Source of the DNA: JADJXV01 sp046328995
GTDB lineage: Bacteria > Bacteroidota > Ignavibacteria > Kapaibacteriales > UBA961
Length of the DNA stretch: 64,000 nt
Reading direction: 5' to 3'
Assembly: GCA_046328995.1 (NCBI GenBank)
Contig: JAXLVN010000001.1
Span: forward strand, 1,426,001 to 1,490,000
Numbering within the stretch: position 1 is the first letter of the stretch; each line of letters starts with the position of its first letter. The position numbers and the translations under genes were made by a program. A model generated the notes under the pieces. That model made no database searches. It worked only from the letters and a program-made list of their open reading frames with translations, and was not told the origin of the DNA. This document shows, piece after piece, positions 24,930 to 31,578 of the stretch.

Positions 24930-24940
24930 AAAGTTGCCAA

Positions 24941-25480
24941 TTAATTAATTTTAAAAGACTTATGTTTAACAATTGGAGTTGGAGGATCAGGAAATACATC
25001 TAACAATTCGTTTACAATATCTAAGTAAATCGGTTGGTTATAATTGGGAAGTGAGCAGCTTAAAAAAATATGAGTAAACTCATATTCACGCGCCTGATCC
25101 CATGCAATTAACTCGATTCTTACACTACATTTTAAAGCAATCAATAAGCTCGCTAAAAGTGATGTTAAGGTAACTCCATCGGTAATGTGAGTAATTTTCT
25201 TACTCAGTAAATGTACCGGTGCTACAAAATATTGGTTGTTATGATAAATACTTTTGTACGGATAAGTCATTAATACATAATCAAATACAGCCTCAACAAG
25301 TCGTATTCCTGTTCTATCAGTCAGTGTTTTGGCAGTTTCTATTACAAGCTCATGTGTTGAATCTCTTAACACGATCTCAATTATCTTTTGCACTATTTGA
25401 GAAGCAGTATCTTCGTCTCCTTGCTGTAAAAGTATTTCTTCAATATCAGGATCGAATAGAATTAGTTTTTTCATTATCAT
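24941..25480 (-). CDS. Transglutaminase-like phage protein lacking the catalytic Cys
   Basis: The middle of this 179-residue protein ('VHLLSKKITHITDGVTLTSL', 'LASLLIALKCSVRIELIAWD', 'FTHIFLSC', 'IYLDIVNE') follows the order of phage transglutaminase-like proteins, where 'DCDD....LAALLR.LG' contains the catalytic Cys, then a His strand and an Asp strand. Here the Cys position reads DGVT, while His and Asp positions remain. If the alignment is right, the protein is a non-catalytic relative. The similarity is partial and judged by eye. It might also be an unrelated alpha/beta protein. Confidence 0.4.
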   Translation of the reverse strand: MIMKKLILFDPDIEEILLQQGDEDTASQIVQKIIEIVLRDSTHELVIETAKTLTDRTGIRLVEAVFDYVLMTYPYKSIYHNNQYFVAPVHLLSKKITHITDGVTLTSLLASLLIALKCSVRIELIAWDQAREYEFTHIFLSCSLPNYNQPIYLDIVNELLDVFPDPPTPIVKHKSFKIN

Positions 25481-25507
25481 ATCTAAAAAAAGTAGTCAAA
25501 CTGAACA

Positions 25508-26161
25508 CTATAATTCCAATGCAGTAGATATGTTAGGGAAATTTGTTTTGAAAATTTTAAGAATTTCCATAGCCACTTCTTGGTGCTCTTTTTGGGTGTG
25601 AGGATTGGTTCGTGATTGCAGATAATGTATCCAACTGCGAATTGAACCTTTCATGTACATGGTTGTCTGAGTTGTAAGTGGTAACACAAATCTTGCACAT
25701 TCTTTTGCAACTCCATGGTTGATCATTTCAAAGTAAACCATCTGAGAAACTTCAAATAAATTATCAATGAGAGTATTAAACTTTATGGCATCTTCAGAAC
25801 TAAGCTCTTGTGTCGATGACTGCCGATTTTTTTCAGCCTGATAGCGTAATTGTATTGGCTCAAAATCAGTTACCTTGGCATATCTCTGAGAGAATTCTTG
25901 AAAAACAAACGACCGGTGTCTGAGAATTTGTTGAGCGATCGCTCGGCTCGTCACTATTTCAACGGTCATGTCCACCATCTCGAACGGCGACCAATGGAGA
26001 TTTTTAATAAGATAGGAGATGAGCTTATCCGAAGTATCCGTGTTCATTTGATTACCCGGATTGCTTACTCTTGCTGTGTACACGATAAGTTCTTCAGCAT
26101 TGAGCTGTTTTTCCTTCGCCCATATTAGAGCTTCTGTCATTGATACTAATTTTACCTGCAT
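25508..26161 (-). CDS. thyX: Flavin-dependent thymidylate synthase ThyX
   Basis: ThyX converts dUMP to dTMP using FAD, NADPH and methylenetetrahydrofolate. The signature RHR-x7-S is present as RHRSFVFQEFSQRY (Arg81-His-Arg83, Ser91). Further family features are 'HWSPFEMVDMTVEI' near residue 56, 'ARFVLPLTTQTTMYMKGS' in the C-terminal half, and 'NPHTQKEHQEVAMEIL' at the end. Length 217 is normal. Phage ThyX increases the dTTP supply for replication. Located in the leftward early operon. The only solid metabolic enzyme of this element in view. Confidence 0.93.
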   Translation of the reverse strand: MQVKLVSMTEALIWAKEKQLNAEELIVYTARVSNPGNQMNTDTSDKLISYLIKNLHWSPFEMVDMTVEIVTSRAIAQQILRHRSFVFQEFSQRYAKVTDFEPIQLRYQAEKNRQSSTQELSSEDAIKFNTLIDNLFEVSQMVYFEMINHGVAKECARFVLPLTTQTTMYMKGSIRSWIHYLQSRTNPHTQKEHQEVAMEILKIFKTNFPNISTALEL

Positions 26162-26192
26162 GTTTGCTCCTGTCAGTTAAAAGTAAATAAAT

Positions 26193-26552
26193 CTATTTCT
26201 TAGGATTGCATTCTGCATCGACAAACTCTCTCAAATCAACCAAAGTAGAAATCAATACATCAAGCTTGTACAACGCAGTTTCTTTGGTCGCTTTAGTACT
26301 TGCTGATGCTTCCAAATGAATCCTTCTATTACAATCACAGATATTAATCTCATATCCTGATTGAGTAGCATGAGCTACTATAGCAGCCGGCGATGATATT
26401 TCATACTCTCGTGTCTTTACTGCCTTATTTAAAAAGGCTCGTACGAGAAAATACTTTGAGACTTTATTAACTTTTTTGTACCTGTTAGAGCGTACAGGGA
26501 TCGCTTTCTCAACAGCCTGTGCTTCAGGGGTTGCTGTCGTAATGCCTTCCAT
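26193..26552 (-). CDS. Hypothetical early protein, 119 aa
   Basis: I use ATG 26,552 because GAGGTG lies just upstream on the - strand. A 24-codon longer version would run through a tRNA-like sequence. The protein is basic in the first half ('VRSNRYKKVNKVSKYFLVRA'), then beta-like ('AIVAHATQSGYEINICDCNR'), ending in a helix with 'LISTLVDLREFVDAECNPKK'. No family recognised. Possibly a nucleic-acid binding protein judged by charge. Confidence 0.55.
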   Translation of the reverse strand: MEGITTATPEAQAVEKAIPVRSNRYKKVNKVSKYFLVRAFLNKAVKTREYEISSPAAIVAHATQSGYEINICDCNRRIHLEASASTKATKETALYKLDVLISTLVDLREFVDAECNPKK

Positions 26553-26593
26553 TTTCACCTCAAAAAATGATTTATAAAAACCAACTACATTTT

Positions 26594-26662
26594 GCCCCGG
26601 CGAAGGAATTGAACCTTCCAACATTAGTATTGCTTATAGCACTAAGCCAACCATTACCGGGA
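26594..26662 (-). tRNA. tRNA-like or degenerate tRNA sequence
   Basis: On the - strand, TCCCGGT (26,656-26,662) can pair over seven bases with GCCGGGG (26,595-26,601), two of them G-U. A perfect T-arm follows the tRNA rule: stem GAAGG/CCTTC with loop TTCAATT (26,602-26,618). A five-base stem TTAGT/ACTAA sits where the anticodon stem should be, but its loop has 12 bases and there is no normal D-arm. No CCA is encoded. Total length 69 is short. It is either a decayed tRNA or a tRNA mimic. No anticodon can be given. Confidence 0.4.
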
Positions 26663-26676
26663 ACCTCCCCTCCCCG

Positions 26677-26835
26677 TCAATCTTGCTCGTCGAAGGTGAT
26701 TTCAACCTCGTCCTTCTTGTTCAGGACTTTGCTTTTGAACCACTCCTCCAGGTGCTCAACTACGTCTTCAGGTGACTTCTTCAGCTCGTCATTATCTGAG
26801 TGTAGGCGCACTTTGATTTTGAACTTTATTTTCAT
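26677..26835 (-). CDS. Small acidic protein, 52 aa
   Basis: Starts at ATG 26,835 with CGGAG upstream. The 52 residues alternate a basic strand (MKIKFKIKVRLHSD), a helix (SPEDVVEHLEEWFKSKVLNK) and an acidic strand (DEVEITFDEQD), a compact alpha/beta layout. No family recognised. It overlaps the end of the upstream membrane-peptide gene by 44 bases. Confidence 0.55.
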   Translation of the reverse strand: MKIKFKIKVRLHSDNDELKKSPEDVVEHLEEWFKSKVLNKKDEVEITFDEQD

Positions 26836-26998
26836 GTAAACTCCGATTTGAAACATAGATATATAAAACACTTCCAGACACACCAAACATCATTGCAAAT
26901 AATGATGTTAGTAAATAGTAGCCGTTTACAAGTAAGGCAACAGCCAAAACGAGAAACAACATTGTTAAACAGAAATGAATGAACATTCGAGTTTCCAT
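26792..26998 (-). CDS. Two-helix membrane peptide, 68 aa
   Basis: Two hydrophobic helices are visible (about residues 5-24 and 28-49, 'LTMLFLVLAVALLVNGYYLL', 'SLFAMMFGVSGSVLYIYV'), followed by a polar tail. ATG 26,998 has AAAGGTAA upstream and is preferred over an in-frame start six codons earlier. Part of a series of four tiny genes (26.7-27.4 kb), three of which encode membrane peptides. Role unknown. Confidence 0.55.
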   Translation of the reverse strand: METRMFIHFCLTMLFLVLAVALLVNGYYLLTSLFAMMFGVSGSVLYIYVSNRSLHENKVQNQSAPTLR

Positions 26999-27002
26999 AG
27001 CA

Positions 27003-27164
27003 TTACCTTTTATCATCTTGTAAAACAGAAGGGTTAATTAATTCAATCGTATTTGATGCTGTTCTAAGAATCTCGGCAATCGTCCGCTTCTCAGCTAACG
27101 TGGCCTCTATCTCAAGCTGTATCAGTACATCAAAAAAGTAACGATCATCTTTGGGGTCTGGCAT
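27003..27164 (-). CDS. Small helical early protein, 53 aa
   Basis: A 53-residue frame starting MPDPKDDRYFFDVLIQLEIE and ending SVLQDDKR. It is amphipathic helical and has no membrane segment. AAGGTAAATAAT precedes the ATG at 27,164, and the stop is four bases before the next start, so spacing supports a real gene. No family recognised. Confidence 0.5.
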   Translation of the reverse strand: MPDPKDDRYFFDVLIQLEIEATLAEKRTIAEILRTASNTIELINPSVLQDDKR

Positions 27165-27169
27165 ATTAT

Positions 27170-27310
27170 TTACCTTAACCTTTCTGGTAATGTTTGAGGA
27201 TTATGAGAAGCTGTGTAGTCAACAGCATCGTGCTTAAAGCACATGTACATAAGCAGGAAAACCATAAAAACAACCGTCAGATTACAGAGAATATCAAATG
27301 CTTTTTTCAT
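27170..27310 (-). CDS. Single-helix membrane peptide, 46 aa
   Basis: A 46-residue peptide with basic start, one hydrophobic helix (residues 11-25, 'LTVVFMVFLLMYMCF') and a polar C-terminus. The ATG overlaps the stop of the upstream gene (ATGA). GAGGA is found upstream. No family recognised. Confidence 0.5.
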   Translation of the reverse strand: MKKAFDILCNLTVVFMVFLLMYMCFKHDAVDYTASHNPQTLPERLR

Positions 27311-27447
27311 AAAAAATCCTCGTGTTGCATTTCTTCAATAAGGTCGCAGAGTAATCCCCTACTGCATTCAGAAATAATTGTGAACAATAAAATATAGAGC
27401 ACTGCAAGTGCATATATTTTCAAAACTTTATTTATAATTACTTTCAT
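27307..27447 (-). CDS. Single-helix membrane peptide, 46 aa
   Basis: A 46-residue peptide with a basic N-terminus (MKVIINKVLK), one hydrophobic helix (IYALAVLYILLFTII), two Cys and an acidic end (DLIEEMQHEDFL). AAGGA is upstream of ATG 27,447. Coupled to the next peptide gene by ATGA. The two 46-residue peptides share size and topology but not clear sequence identity. Confidence 0.5.
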   Translation of the reverse strand: MKVIINKVLKIYALAVLYILLFTIISECSRGLLCDLIEEMQHEDFL

Positions 27448-27476
27448 ATAAATCCTTAGAATTTTAGAATCAAGGG

Positions 27477-27561
27477 AGGCGTGACTTCACTTCAGCTGTG
27501 AGATCAAGGAGGTCAAAAAACCAATAGCGGGAGTCTATGGCAAAACTCCGGCGCCACGCCT
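27477..27561. other. Compact RNA-like fold in the gap between early genes
   Basis: AGGCGTG (27,477-27,483) pairs perfectly with CACGCCT (27,555-27,561). Inside are two smaller hairpins: TCAC/GTGA at 27,487-27,501 and GGAGT/ACTCC at 27,530-27,549. The layout is a three-way junction of 85 bases in a non-coding gap. It could be a structured leader or attenuator for the peptide genes downstream on the - strand. It matches no RNA family that I can name. Confidence 0.35.
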
Positions 27562-27595
27562 TCAGCCACGGAAATATAGCCAAACCGTGCTTGCT

Positions 27596-28501
27596 TTATT
27601 GCGCCCTTGAAAGTTCATCCGTGACAGTGTAGAGTCTGTTAATTACGGCTGTATCGTATTCAGCTCGGCCAATCTTTCGAACAATATGCTTGTGAAGTAC
27701 TTCCCAAATTGCAGGATAGAAATAGGCAAGATCGAGCATGGTCGTGCTAAACATGAAGTCACGTATTGCAGTAACCATAGAATCAACTACTTCGGGTTCC
27801 TCCGGTGATGGAGTATCCGTACCTAATGCTTCCGCTTGATCAGATACATTAGAAGGTTCAAAGTTGGGTATCGTGAATGGTAAGCCGGTAGGTAATTCAA
27901 CCGATATTTTATTAGTGGAATGACCTATGGAATGACCTAAAAGCTTGAATACATTTTGCTTGTTGTCTTCAGGAGCAGATGGTAACTGTTCGGTAGTAGA
28001 TTCGGTAGCGGTTGGTTTGGGTATTTCCGTAGCGGTCTCTTTGCTCCCCTCCTTGCTTCCTCTTGAAGCTCGGGCATTGAGTGCTTGTATCCTTCGTTTG
28101 GAACGGATAACTTCCTTATAGCTTTCCTTGCCTATTTTAGCGACGATATAAAATTTATAGTCATCAGTACTCAGCTTAACACCATACTTTAGTACTAAGT
28201 CTGCGAGAGACAATGAACGAGTGACAAAATCCTCGATTATCTCATCACCATGTGAAATAAAGGGCTCTAATGTAAAGATGTTCGCAAGTGGATCCCGTTT
28301 AGAATCTTGCACGATTTCAGGCAGTTCAGGCATCTGTACCTCTTCTGTAGTTGTAGATAAAATTGGAATGAATGGATTTTCAATGGGAATTGGATTGATG
28401 GAAGTGAGTTTGCGACCACTTTTACCAAAAAGTTTCTCACGCTCTTCCTTTAGTTGCTGAGCGAAGCTCTTTTTCGACTGATTCCAACGTTCACTACTCA
28501 T
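27596..28501 (-). CDS. Hypothetical early protein, 301 aa
   Basis: A mostly polar protein with low-complexity Thr/Pro/Ser-rich linker (residues about 150-235) between an N-terminal charged region plus a helical domain ('ITHG'-like region near 85-135, 'FVTRSLSLADLVLKYGVKLS') and a C-terminal helical domain ('FMFSTTMLDLAYFYPAIWEV'). No family recognised. Its ATG overlaps the stop of the excisionase-like gene (ATGA), so the two are coupled. Confidence 0.55.
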   Translation of the reverse strand: MSSERWNQSKKSFAQQLKEEREKLFGKSGRKLTSINPIPIENPFIPILSTTTEEVQMPELPEIVQDSKRDPLANIFTLEPFISHGDEIIEDFVTRSLSLADLVLKYGVKLSTDDYKFYIVAKIGKESYKEVIRSKRRIQALNARASRGSKEGSKETATEIPKPTATESTTEQLPSAPEDNKQNVFKLLGHSIGHSTNKISVELPTGLPFTIPNFEPSNVSDQAEALGTDTPSPEEPEVVDSMVTAIRDFMFSTTMLDLAYFYPAIWEVLHKHIVRKIGRAEYDTAVINRLYTVTDELSRAQ

Positions 28502-28908
28502 AGCTTTCTCTTGGCGTATGTTCTTCGCACAGGCTGAATTTTATGGATTGTTGGTCCACCATCTTTCAGCTTTTTAACGGCTCGTTTTGTGCGTCGTGGT
28601 TTGGGATCGGCTCCGGGTTTTTCCGATCTGGGGGTAGGTGTCGGGACATCCGGTACGGTAGGATGGATCAGCTCATGCGTGATCGCATTGGCGAGGCAGC
28701 GTTCAACAAACAACTCAACCTCTTTCCGGCTCGTCATCAACTGATGATTGCCGCCGTAGCAGAACGAGCGTATCACGTTGTCCTTCATTAGTTGGCGCAC
28801 ATATTCTTTATCCATGCCAAGGATTTCAACAACTTCTGAAAGCTTGATACAAATCGGTGGCTGAGGTACACGCTTGGTATTATTCTCAATCGTTTGAGGC
28901 GTTGTCAT
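28498..28908 (-). CDS. Excisionase/MerR-like DNA-binding protein
   Basis: A 136-residue protein. Residues 18-70 fit the winged-helix excisionase type ('KLSEVVEILGMDKEYVRQLM', 'RSFCYGGNHQLMTSRKEVEL'), followed by a basic Pro/Lys/Arg tail ('PRRTKRAVKKLKDGG', 'PVRRTYAKRKL'). Start ATG 28,908 has GAGGA upstream. Such proteins act as recombination directionality factors or regulators. Here the protein is far from the integrase gene (35 kb), so regulator is as likely as excisionase. Confidence 0.55.
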   Translation of the reverse strand: MTTPQTIENNTKRVPQPPICIKLSEVVEILGMDKEYVRQLMKDNVIRSFCYGGNHQLMTSRKEVELFVERCLANAITHELIHPTVPDVPTPTPRSEKPGADPKPRRTKRAVKKLKDGGPTIHKIQPVRRTYAKRKL

Positions 28909-29029
28909 TCTGATCCTCATCAGGTTTAGGTTGTACTATAGGTGGATTGACAGAATAGCCCATTTCCCGGGCTGCAATTGAAGCTTCGGCGATATCTTCT
29001 ATGTCGATATTCATGAAAAAGTTATTCAT
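28886..29029 (-). CDS. Small early protein, 47 aa
   Basis: The peptide begins MNNFFMNIDIEDIAEASIAA and ends in acidic sequence (KPDEDQNDNASND). ATG 29,029 overlaps the upstream stop (ATGA), CAGGAG lies eight bases upstream, and its end overlaps the next gene by 23 bases. This dense packing argues for a real gene. No family recognised. Confidence 0.5.
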   Translation of the reverse strand: MNNFFMNIDIEDIAEASIAAREMGYSVNPPIVQPKPDEDQNDNASND

Positions 29030-29715
29030 GATGTGGACTCCTGCTTATTGGTGAATTGAATAAGGAAGGGCTTATAATGACAGTGTAGGAGGAAGTCAAT
29101 CAGAAGCTGTGAATTAACCGGCTGACCTGTCCATGGGAAATTGAATTCGCGCTTGAAAGAGAGCTGTAAATACTCGGGCAGAATTTCAGGTGAAAATTTA
29201 TTCTCGTTAACAAATTCGATTAAGTACGAAATAATTATACGGTGTTCGAAAAATGAGTTTGTTGCTACGATTGTAGAAGCAATGCCTTTTATACTCTTAC
29301 CAAAATATTTGAAAACCGGATGGTTATATATTTGCCGAGAGTGCATTGTCTCAATAGCTTTCCCAACGGCAGGATTGTAACCGTTAAACTGTGAAGTTGA
29401 AAATTTATCATCCGTAAATATCAACTGAATGATATTTTCACAATCTTCAATAAACAATCTTGCATCTTCTATCGTAATTAGAAGAGCATCCTCAACACAT
29501 TCTGCCGATGAATCAAAGGTATATTCAGTTGAAAAGAGAACCAATGGTACAAGGTATTCTTTGGCCTCTAAATAAGACAGAGGGAATGTAGAACCTATGT
29601 CTTTATGCGTAGTCTTTTCAAGTACTGCCACTATATTTAGCGCAGTCACCTTCCATTGCTCATGTTCCGCACGGGTGATATTCGTGTGGATTGCGGTAAT
29701 ATCTCCGGGTATCAT
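29026..29715 (-). CDS. Hypothetical early protein with TRAEH motif, 229 aa
   Basis: A helical, aromatic-rich soluble protein. Its N-terminus 'AIHTNITRAEHEQWKVTALN' resembles 'RVHSILTRAEHNEVVSILRS' of the next gene, so the two may share a small domain; both also contain a proline-containing 'PL.Y' or 'PQYL' part after it. No known family. It is joined to both neighbours by ATGA overlaps. Confidence 0.5.
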   Translation of the reverse strand: MIPGDITAIHTNITRAEHEQWKVTALNIVAVLEKTTHKDIGSTFPLSYLEAKEYLVPLVLFSTEYTFDSSAECVEDALLITIEDARLFIEDCENIIQLIFTDDKFSTSQFNGYNPAVGKAIETMHSRQIYNHPVFKYFGKSIKGIASTIVATNSFFEHRIIISYLIEFVNENKFSPEILPEYLQLSFKREFNFPWTGQPVNSQLLIDFLLHCHYKPFLIQFTNKQESTS

Positions 29716-30089
29716 GACACAGCTCCTTCCTCATCGGCAAACACAATCGGAACAATCGTATCGCACTGATCGAGATAAGCATTAAAAAAGTCACGCATAA
29801 TCATTAACGCTGTGTGCTCTGAACATTTGCCACGAGCTGCCGGGGGCATGTACTTCGGCAGGTTGAGTTTCTCGAACCAACTGAAGCCAACTACCAAATA
29901 TTGCGGCAATAAAACTGGTATGTGTGTAAAGTGTTCTACGTGGCTTCTGAGTATTGATACGACCTCATTATGTTCTGCCCTGGTCAAAATTGAATGTACC
30001 CTCGATGCAGTTGGTCGCTCAATCTGACTGTTGTAAAAATCTAAAAAACATGGGCTTACTTTGGGCTTTTTGCCAAATGAAGTTTTCAT
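29712..30089 (-). CDS. Hypothetical early protein with TRAEH motif, 125 aa
   Basis: A short relative of the neighbouring 229-residue protein by its 'ILTRAEHNEVVSIL' segment (residues about 34-48). Contains 'SWFEKLNLPKYMPPAARGKC' and a helical end. Function unknown. Coupled to both neighbouring genes by ATGA overlaps. Confidence 0.5.
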   Translation of the reverse strand: MKTSFGKKPKVSPCFLDFYNSQIERPTASRVHSILTRAEHNEVVSILRSHVEHFTHIPVLLPQYLVVGFSWFEKLNLPKYMPPAARGKCSEHTALMIMRDFFNAYLDQCDTIVPIVFADEEGAVS

Positions 30090-30484
30090 TTCTCTGACTC
30101 ACTTTCCTGCTTGGCTGCTGTAACTCCAAAAGTAAGACTAAACTCCAATAATGTAAGAAAGCTATGCATTACTCTGGAGGTGCAAATCTTGTATAGTTTA
30201 GCCCAATTAATTTCTTCCGTTGGAAGCGGCGTTTGTGCTAATAACTCCTGAAGGTTAATTCTTGAAATTACGGTCTGTGAGGTAGTAGCTTTTACAGGTT
30301 TTACCTTTTCCCACAGAAACGTCATTGCTAGGAGAACTATATAAGGGCTATGCTTTTGGAGTTCAAGAAGGTCTCGTAGAACAACTAAACTTACGGCATA
30401 GCTCCGTACTCTATCCTCATAGTGAAGCTCAATATGTACTCCTCGATAAGAGGTGGAGGAGGCAAGGCGTTCTAAAATTTGCAT
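30086..30484 (-). CDS. Hypothetical early protein, 132 aa
   Basis: I start at ATG 30,484 because AAGGAGCAG precedes it; longer in-frame versions would extend into the leader of the first peptide cassette. The protein has a beta-like N-terminus ('GVHIELHYEDRVRSYAVSLV') and helical remainder ('LLAMTFLWEKVKPVK'). No family recognised. It is the first gene of the leftward block 27.6-30.5 kb, and its promoter must lie in the 50 bases shared with the rightward cassettes. Confidence 0.5.
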   Translation of the reverse strand: MQILERLASSTSYRGVHIELHYEDRVRSYAVSLVVLRDLLELQKHSPYIVLLAMTFLWEKVKPVKATTSQTVISRINLQELLAQTPLPTEEINWAKLYKICTSRVMHSFLTLLEFSLTFGVTAAKQESESEK

Positions 30485-30612
30485 GTTACTGCTCCTTTTC
30501 GTTAGGAATAATACAATTGAATTTCTCGTATAAAACTTGGATCCATAAATACCCTTCCTTCCACTTGGAAAATACACCTAACATATTTACGTTGTGGTTA
30601 GTTAAGATTCTA

Positions 30613-30652
30613 CTGTGATATTTGTAAGCTTGAGAGGTCTTAATTATCACAG
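30613..30652 (+). promoter_or_regulatory. Leader hairpin/operator of cassette 1
   Basis: CTGTGATA (30,613-30,620) and TATCACAG (30,645-30,652) form a perfect eight-base inverted repeat, 24 bases apart. The corresponding element in cassette 3 has a compensating base change. Confidence 0.6.
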
Positions 30653-30690
30653 CAGATGCACTATTTTCTAACTATTTGGAAGAGGTATTT

Positions 30691-30837
30691 ATGAATACCA
30701 AGCCGAATGACCTCTGTGTTAAAAACACTTACGGTCAAGTATGCGTTCCACCTAATACTACCGGATGGGACGCTGTCCTAATACTGGGTGCAGGTGCTAT
30801 CGCCTTACTCGTATTGGACAAGATATTTAGCAAGTGA
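30691..30837 (+). CDS. Tandem peptide 1: two-Cys, single-helix peptide, 48 aa
   Basis: The peptide begins MNTKPNDLCVKNTYGQVCVP and ends with the hydrophobic helix WDAVLILGAGAIALLVLD followed by KIFSK. Two Cys are separated by eight residues around a YGQ core, so an intramolecular disulphide is possible if exported. There is no signal peptide in front of the Cys part, so an N-out topology with the C-terminal helix in the membrane is one option. GGAAGAGG precedes the ATG. No family recognised. It resembles small toxic or phage exclusion peptides in form only. Confidence 0.7.
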   Translation: MNTKPNDLCVKNTYGQVCVPPNTTGWDAVLILGAGAIALLVLDKIFSK

Positions 30838-30862
30838 CCATAACTTTCTAAATATCATATAT

Positions 30863-30894
30863 GGAGTTTGACTTCGGTTTGACTCCTTTTTTTT
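30863..30894 (+). terminator. Terminator of cassette 1
   Basis: GGAGTTTGAC and GTTTGACTCC form an imperfect stem closed by a TTCG loop and followed by T8. Confidence 0.8.
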
Positions 30895-31054
30895 ATTACA
30901 CTTGAATCCATAAATACCCCTCCTTTTAATTAAAAATATATACCAGATGGTTGCGTTATGACACAACAGGCCGGAGTGCCTTTAAGATTCTTCCGAGATG
31001 CTTAGAACCAACTTGGAAGATGTAATATTTTCTAACTATTAGAAAGGGTATCCT

Positions 31055-31201
31055 ATGGATAATCCTCCTTCAAACCTCTGCGTTCAAAACGCTTATGGTC
31101 AAGTATGCGTACCAACGGGTATAACCGGATGGGACGCTGTCCTAATACTCGGCGCAGCTGCTATCGGCCAGGCGGTATTAGATGCAGTATTCAGCAAGTG
31201 A
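31055..31201 (+). CDS. Tandem peptide 2: two-Cys, single-helix peptide, 48 aa
   Basis: Begins MDNPPSNLCVQNAYGQVCVP and continues TGITGWDAVLILGAAAIGQA, ending VLDAVFSK. From residue 8 to 34 it is identical to peptide 3, and the differences cluster in the first seven residues and inside the membrane helix. AGAAAGGG lies before the ATG. Its leader has lost the CTGTGAT inverted repeat seen in the other two cassettes, so regulation of this copy may differ. Confidence 0.7.
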   Translation: MDNPPSNLCVQNAYGQVCVPTGITGWDAVLILGAAAIGQAVLDAVFSK

Positions 31202-31221
31202 TAAACTTGCTGATAACTCAA

Positions 31222-31254
31222 GGAGGTAAGCTTCACGGTTTATCTCCATTTTTT
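31222..31254 (+). terminator. Terminator of cassette 2
   Basis: GGAGGTAA pairs with TTTATCTCC around GCTTCACGG and is followed by ATTTTTT. Confidence 0.75.
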
Positions 31255-31333
31255 CACTTGGATCCATAAATACCCTTCCTTCCACTTGGAAAATATAAGT
31301 AACATATTTACGTTGTGGTTAGTTAAGATTCTA

Positions 31334-31373
31334 CTGTGATGTTTACTACCCTCAAAGTTTATAACCATCACAA
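31334..31373 (+). promoter_or_regulatory. Leader hairpin/operator of cassette 3, with covariation
   Basis: TGTGATG (31,335-31,341) pairs with CATCACA (31,366-31,372). Relative to cassette 1, the last stem pair changed from A-T to G-C on both sides, a compensatory change that supports selection for pairing. The loop sequence has diverged. Confidence 0.6.
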
Positions 31374-31411
31374 TAGATGAACTATTTACTAACTATTTGG
31401 AAGAGGTATTT

Positions 31412-31558
31412 ATGAATTCCAAATCTACCGACCTCTGCGTCCAAAACGCTTACGGTCAAGTATGCGTACCAACGGGTATAACCGGATGGGACGCTGTCCT
31501 AATACTCGGCGCAGGTGCAATAACCCTGGCGGTATTAGATGCAATATTCAGCAAGTAA
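31412..31558 (+). CDS. Tandem peptide 3: two-Cys, single-helix peptide, 48 aa
   Basis: Begins MNSKSTDLCVQNAYGQVCVP and continues TGITGWDAVLILGAGAITLA, ending VLDAIFSK. The same layout as its two relatives: variable first seven residues, fixed two-Cys part, Trp at the membrane boundary, 17-residue hydrophobic helix, short polar end with SK. TTGGAAGAGG before the ATG is identical to cassette 1. The terminator that follows overlaps the end of a convergent - strand gene. Confidence 0.7.
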   Translation: MNSKSTDLCVQNAYGQVCVPTGITGWDAVLILGAGAITLAVLDAIFSK

Positions 31559-31578
31559 CATACCTTGCTGATAACCAA

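Noticed and set aside
27477..27561. Hammerhead or other self-cleaving ribozyme in the structured gap
   Set aside because: The hammerhead core CTGATGA...GAAA is absent on both strands; no other ribozyme core was recognised.
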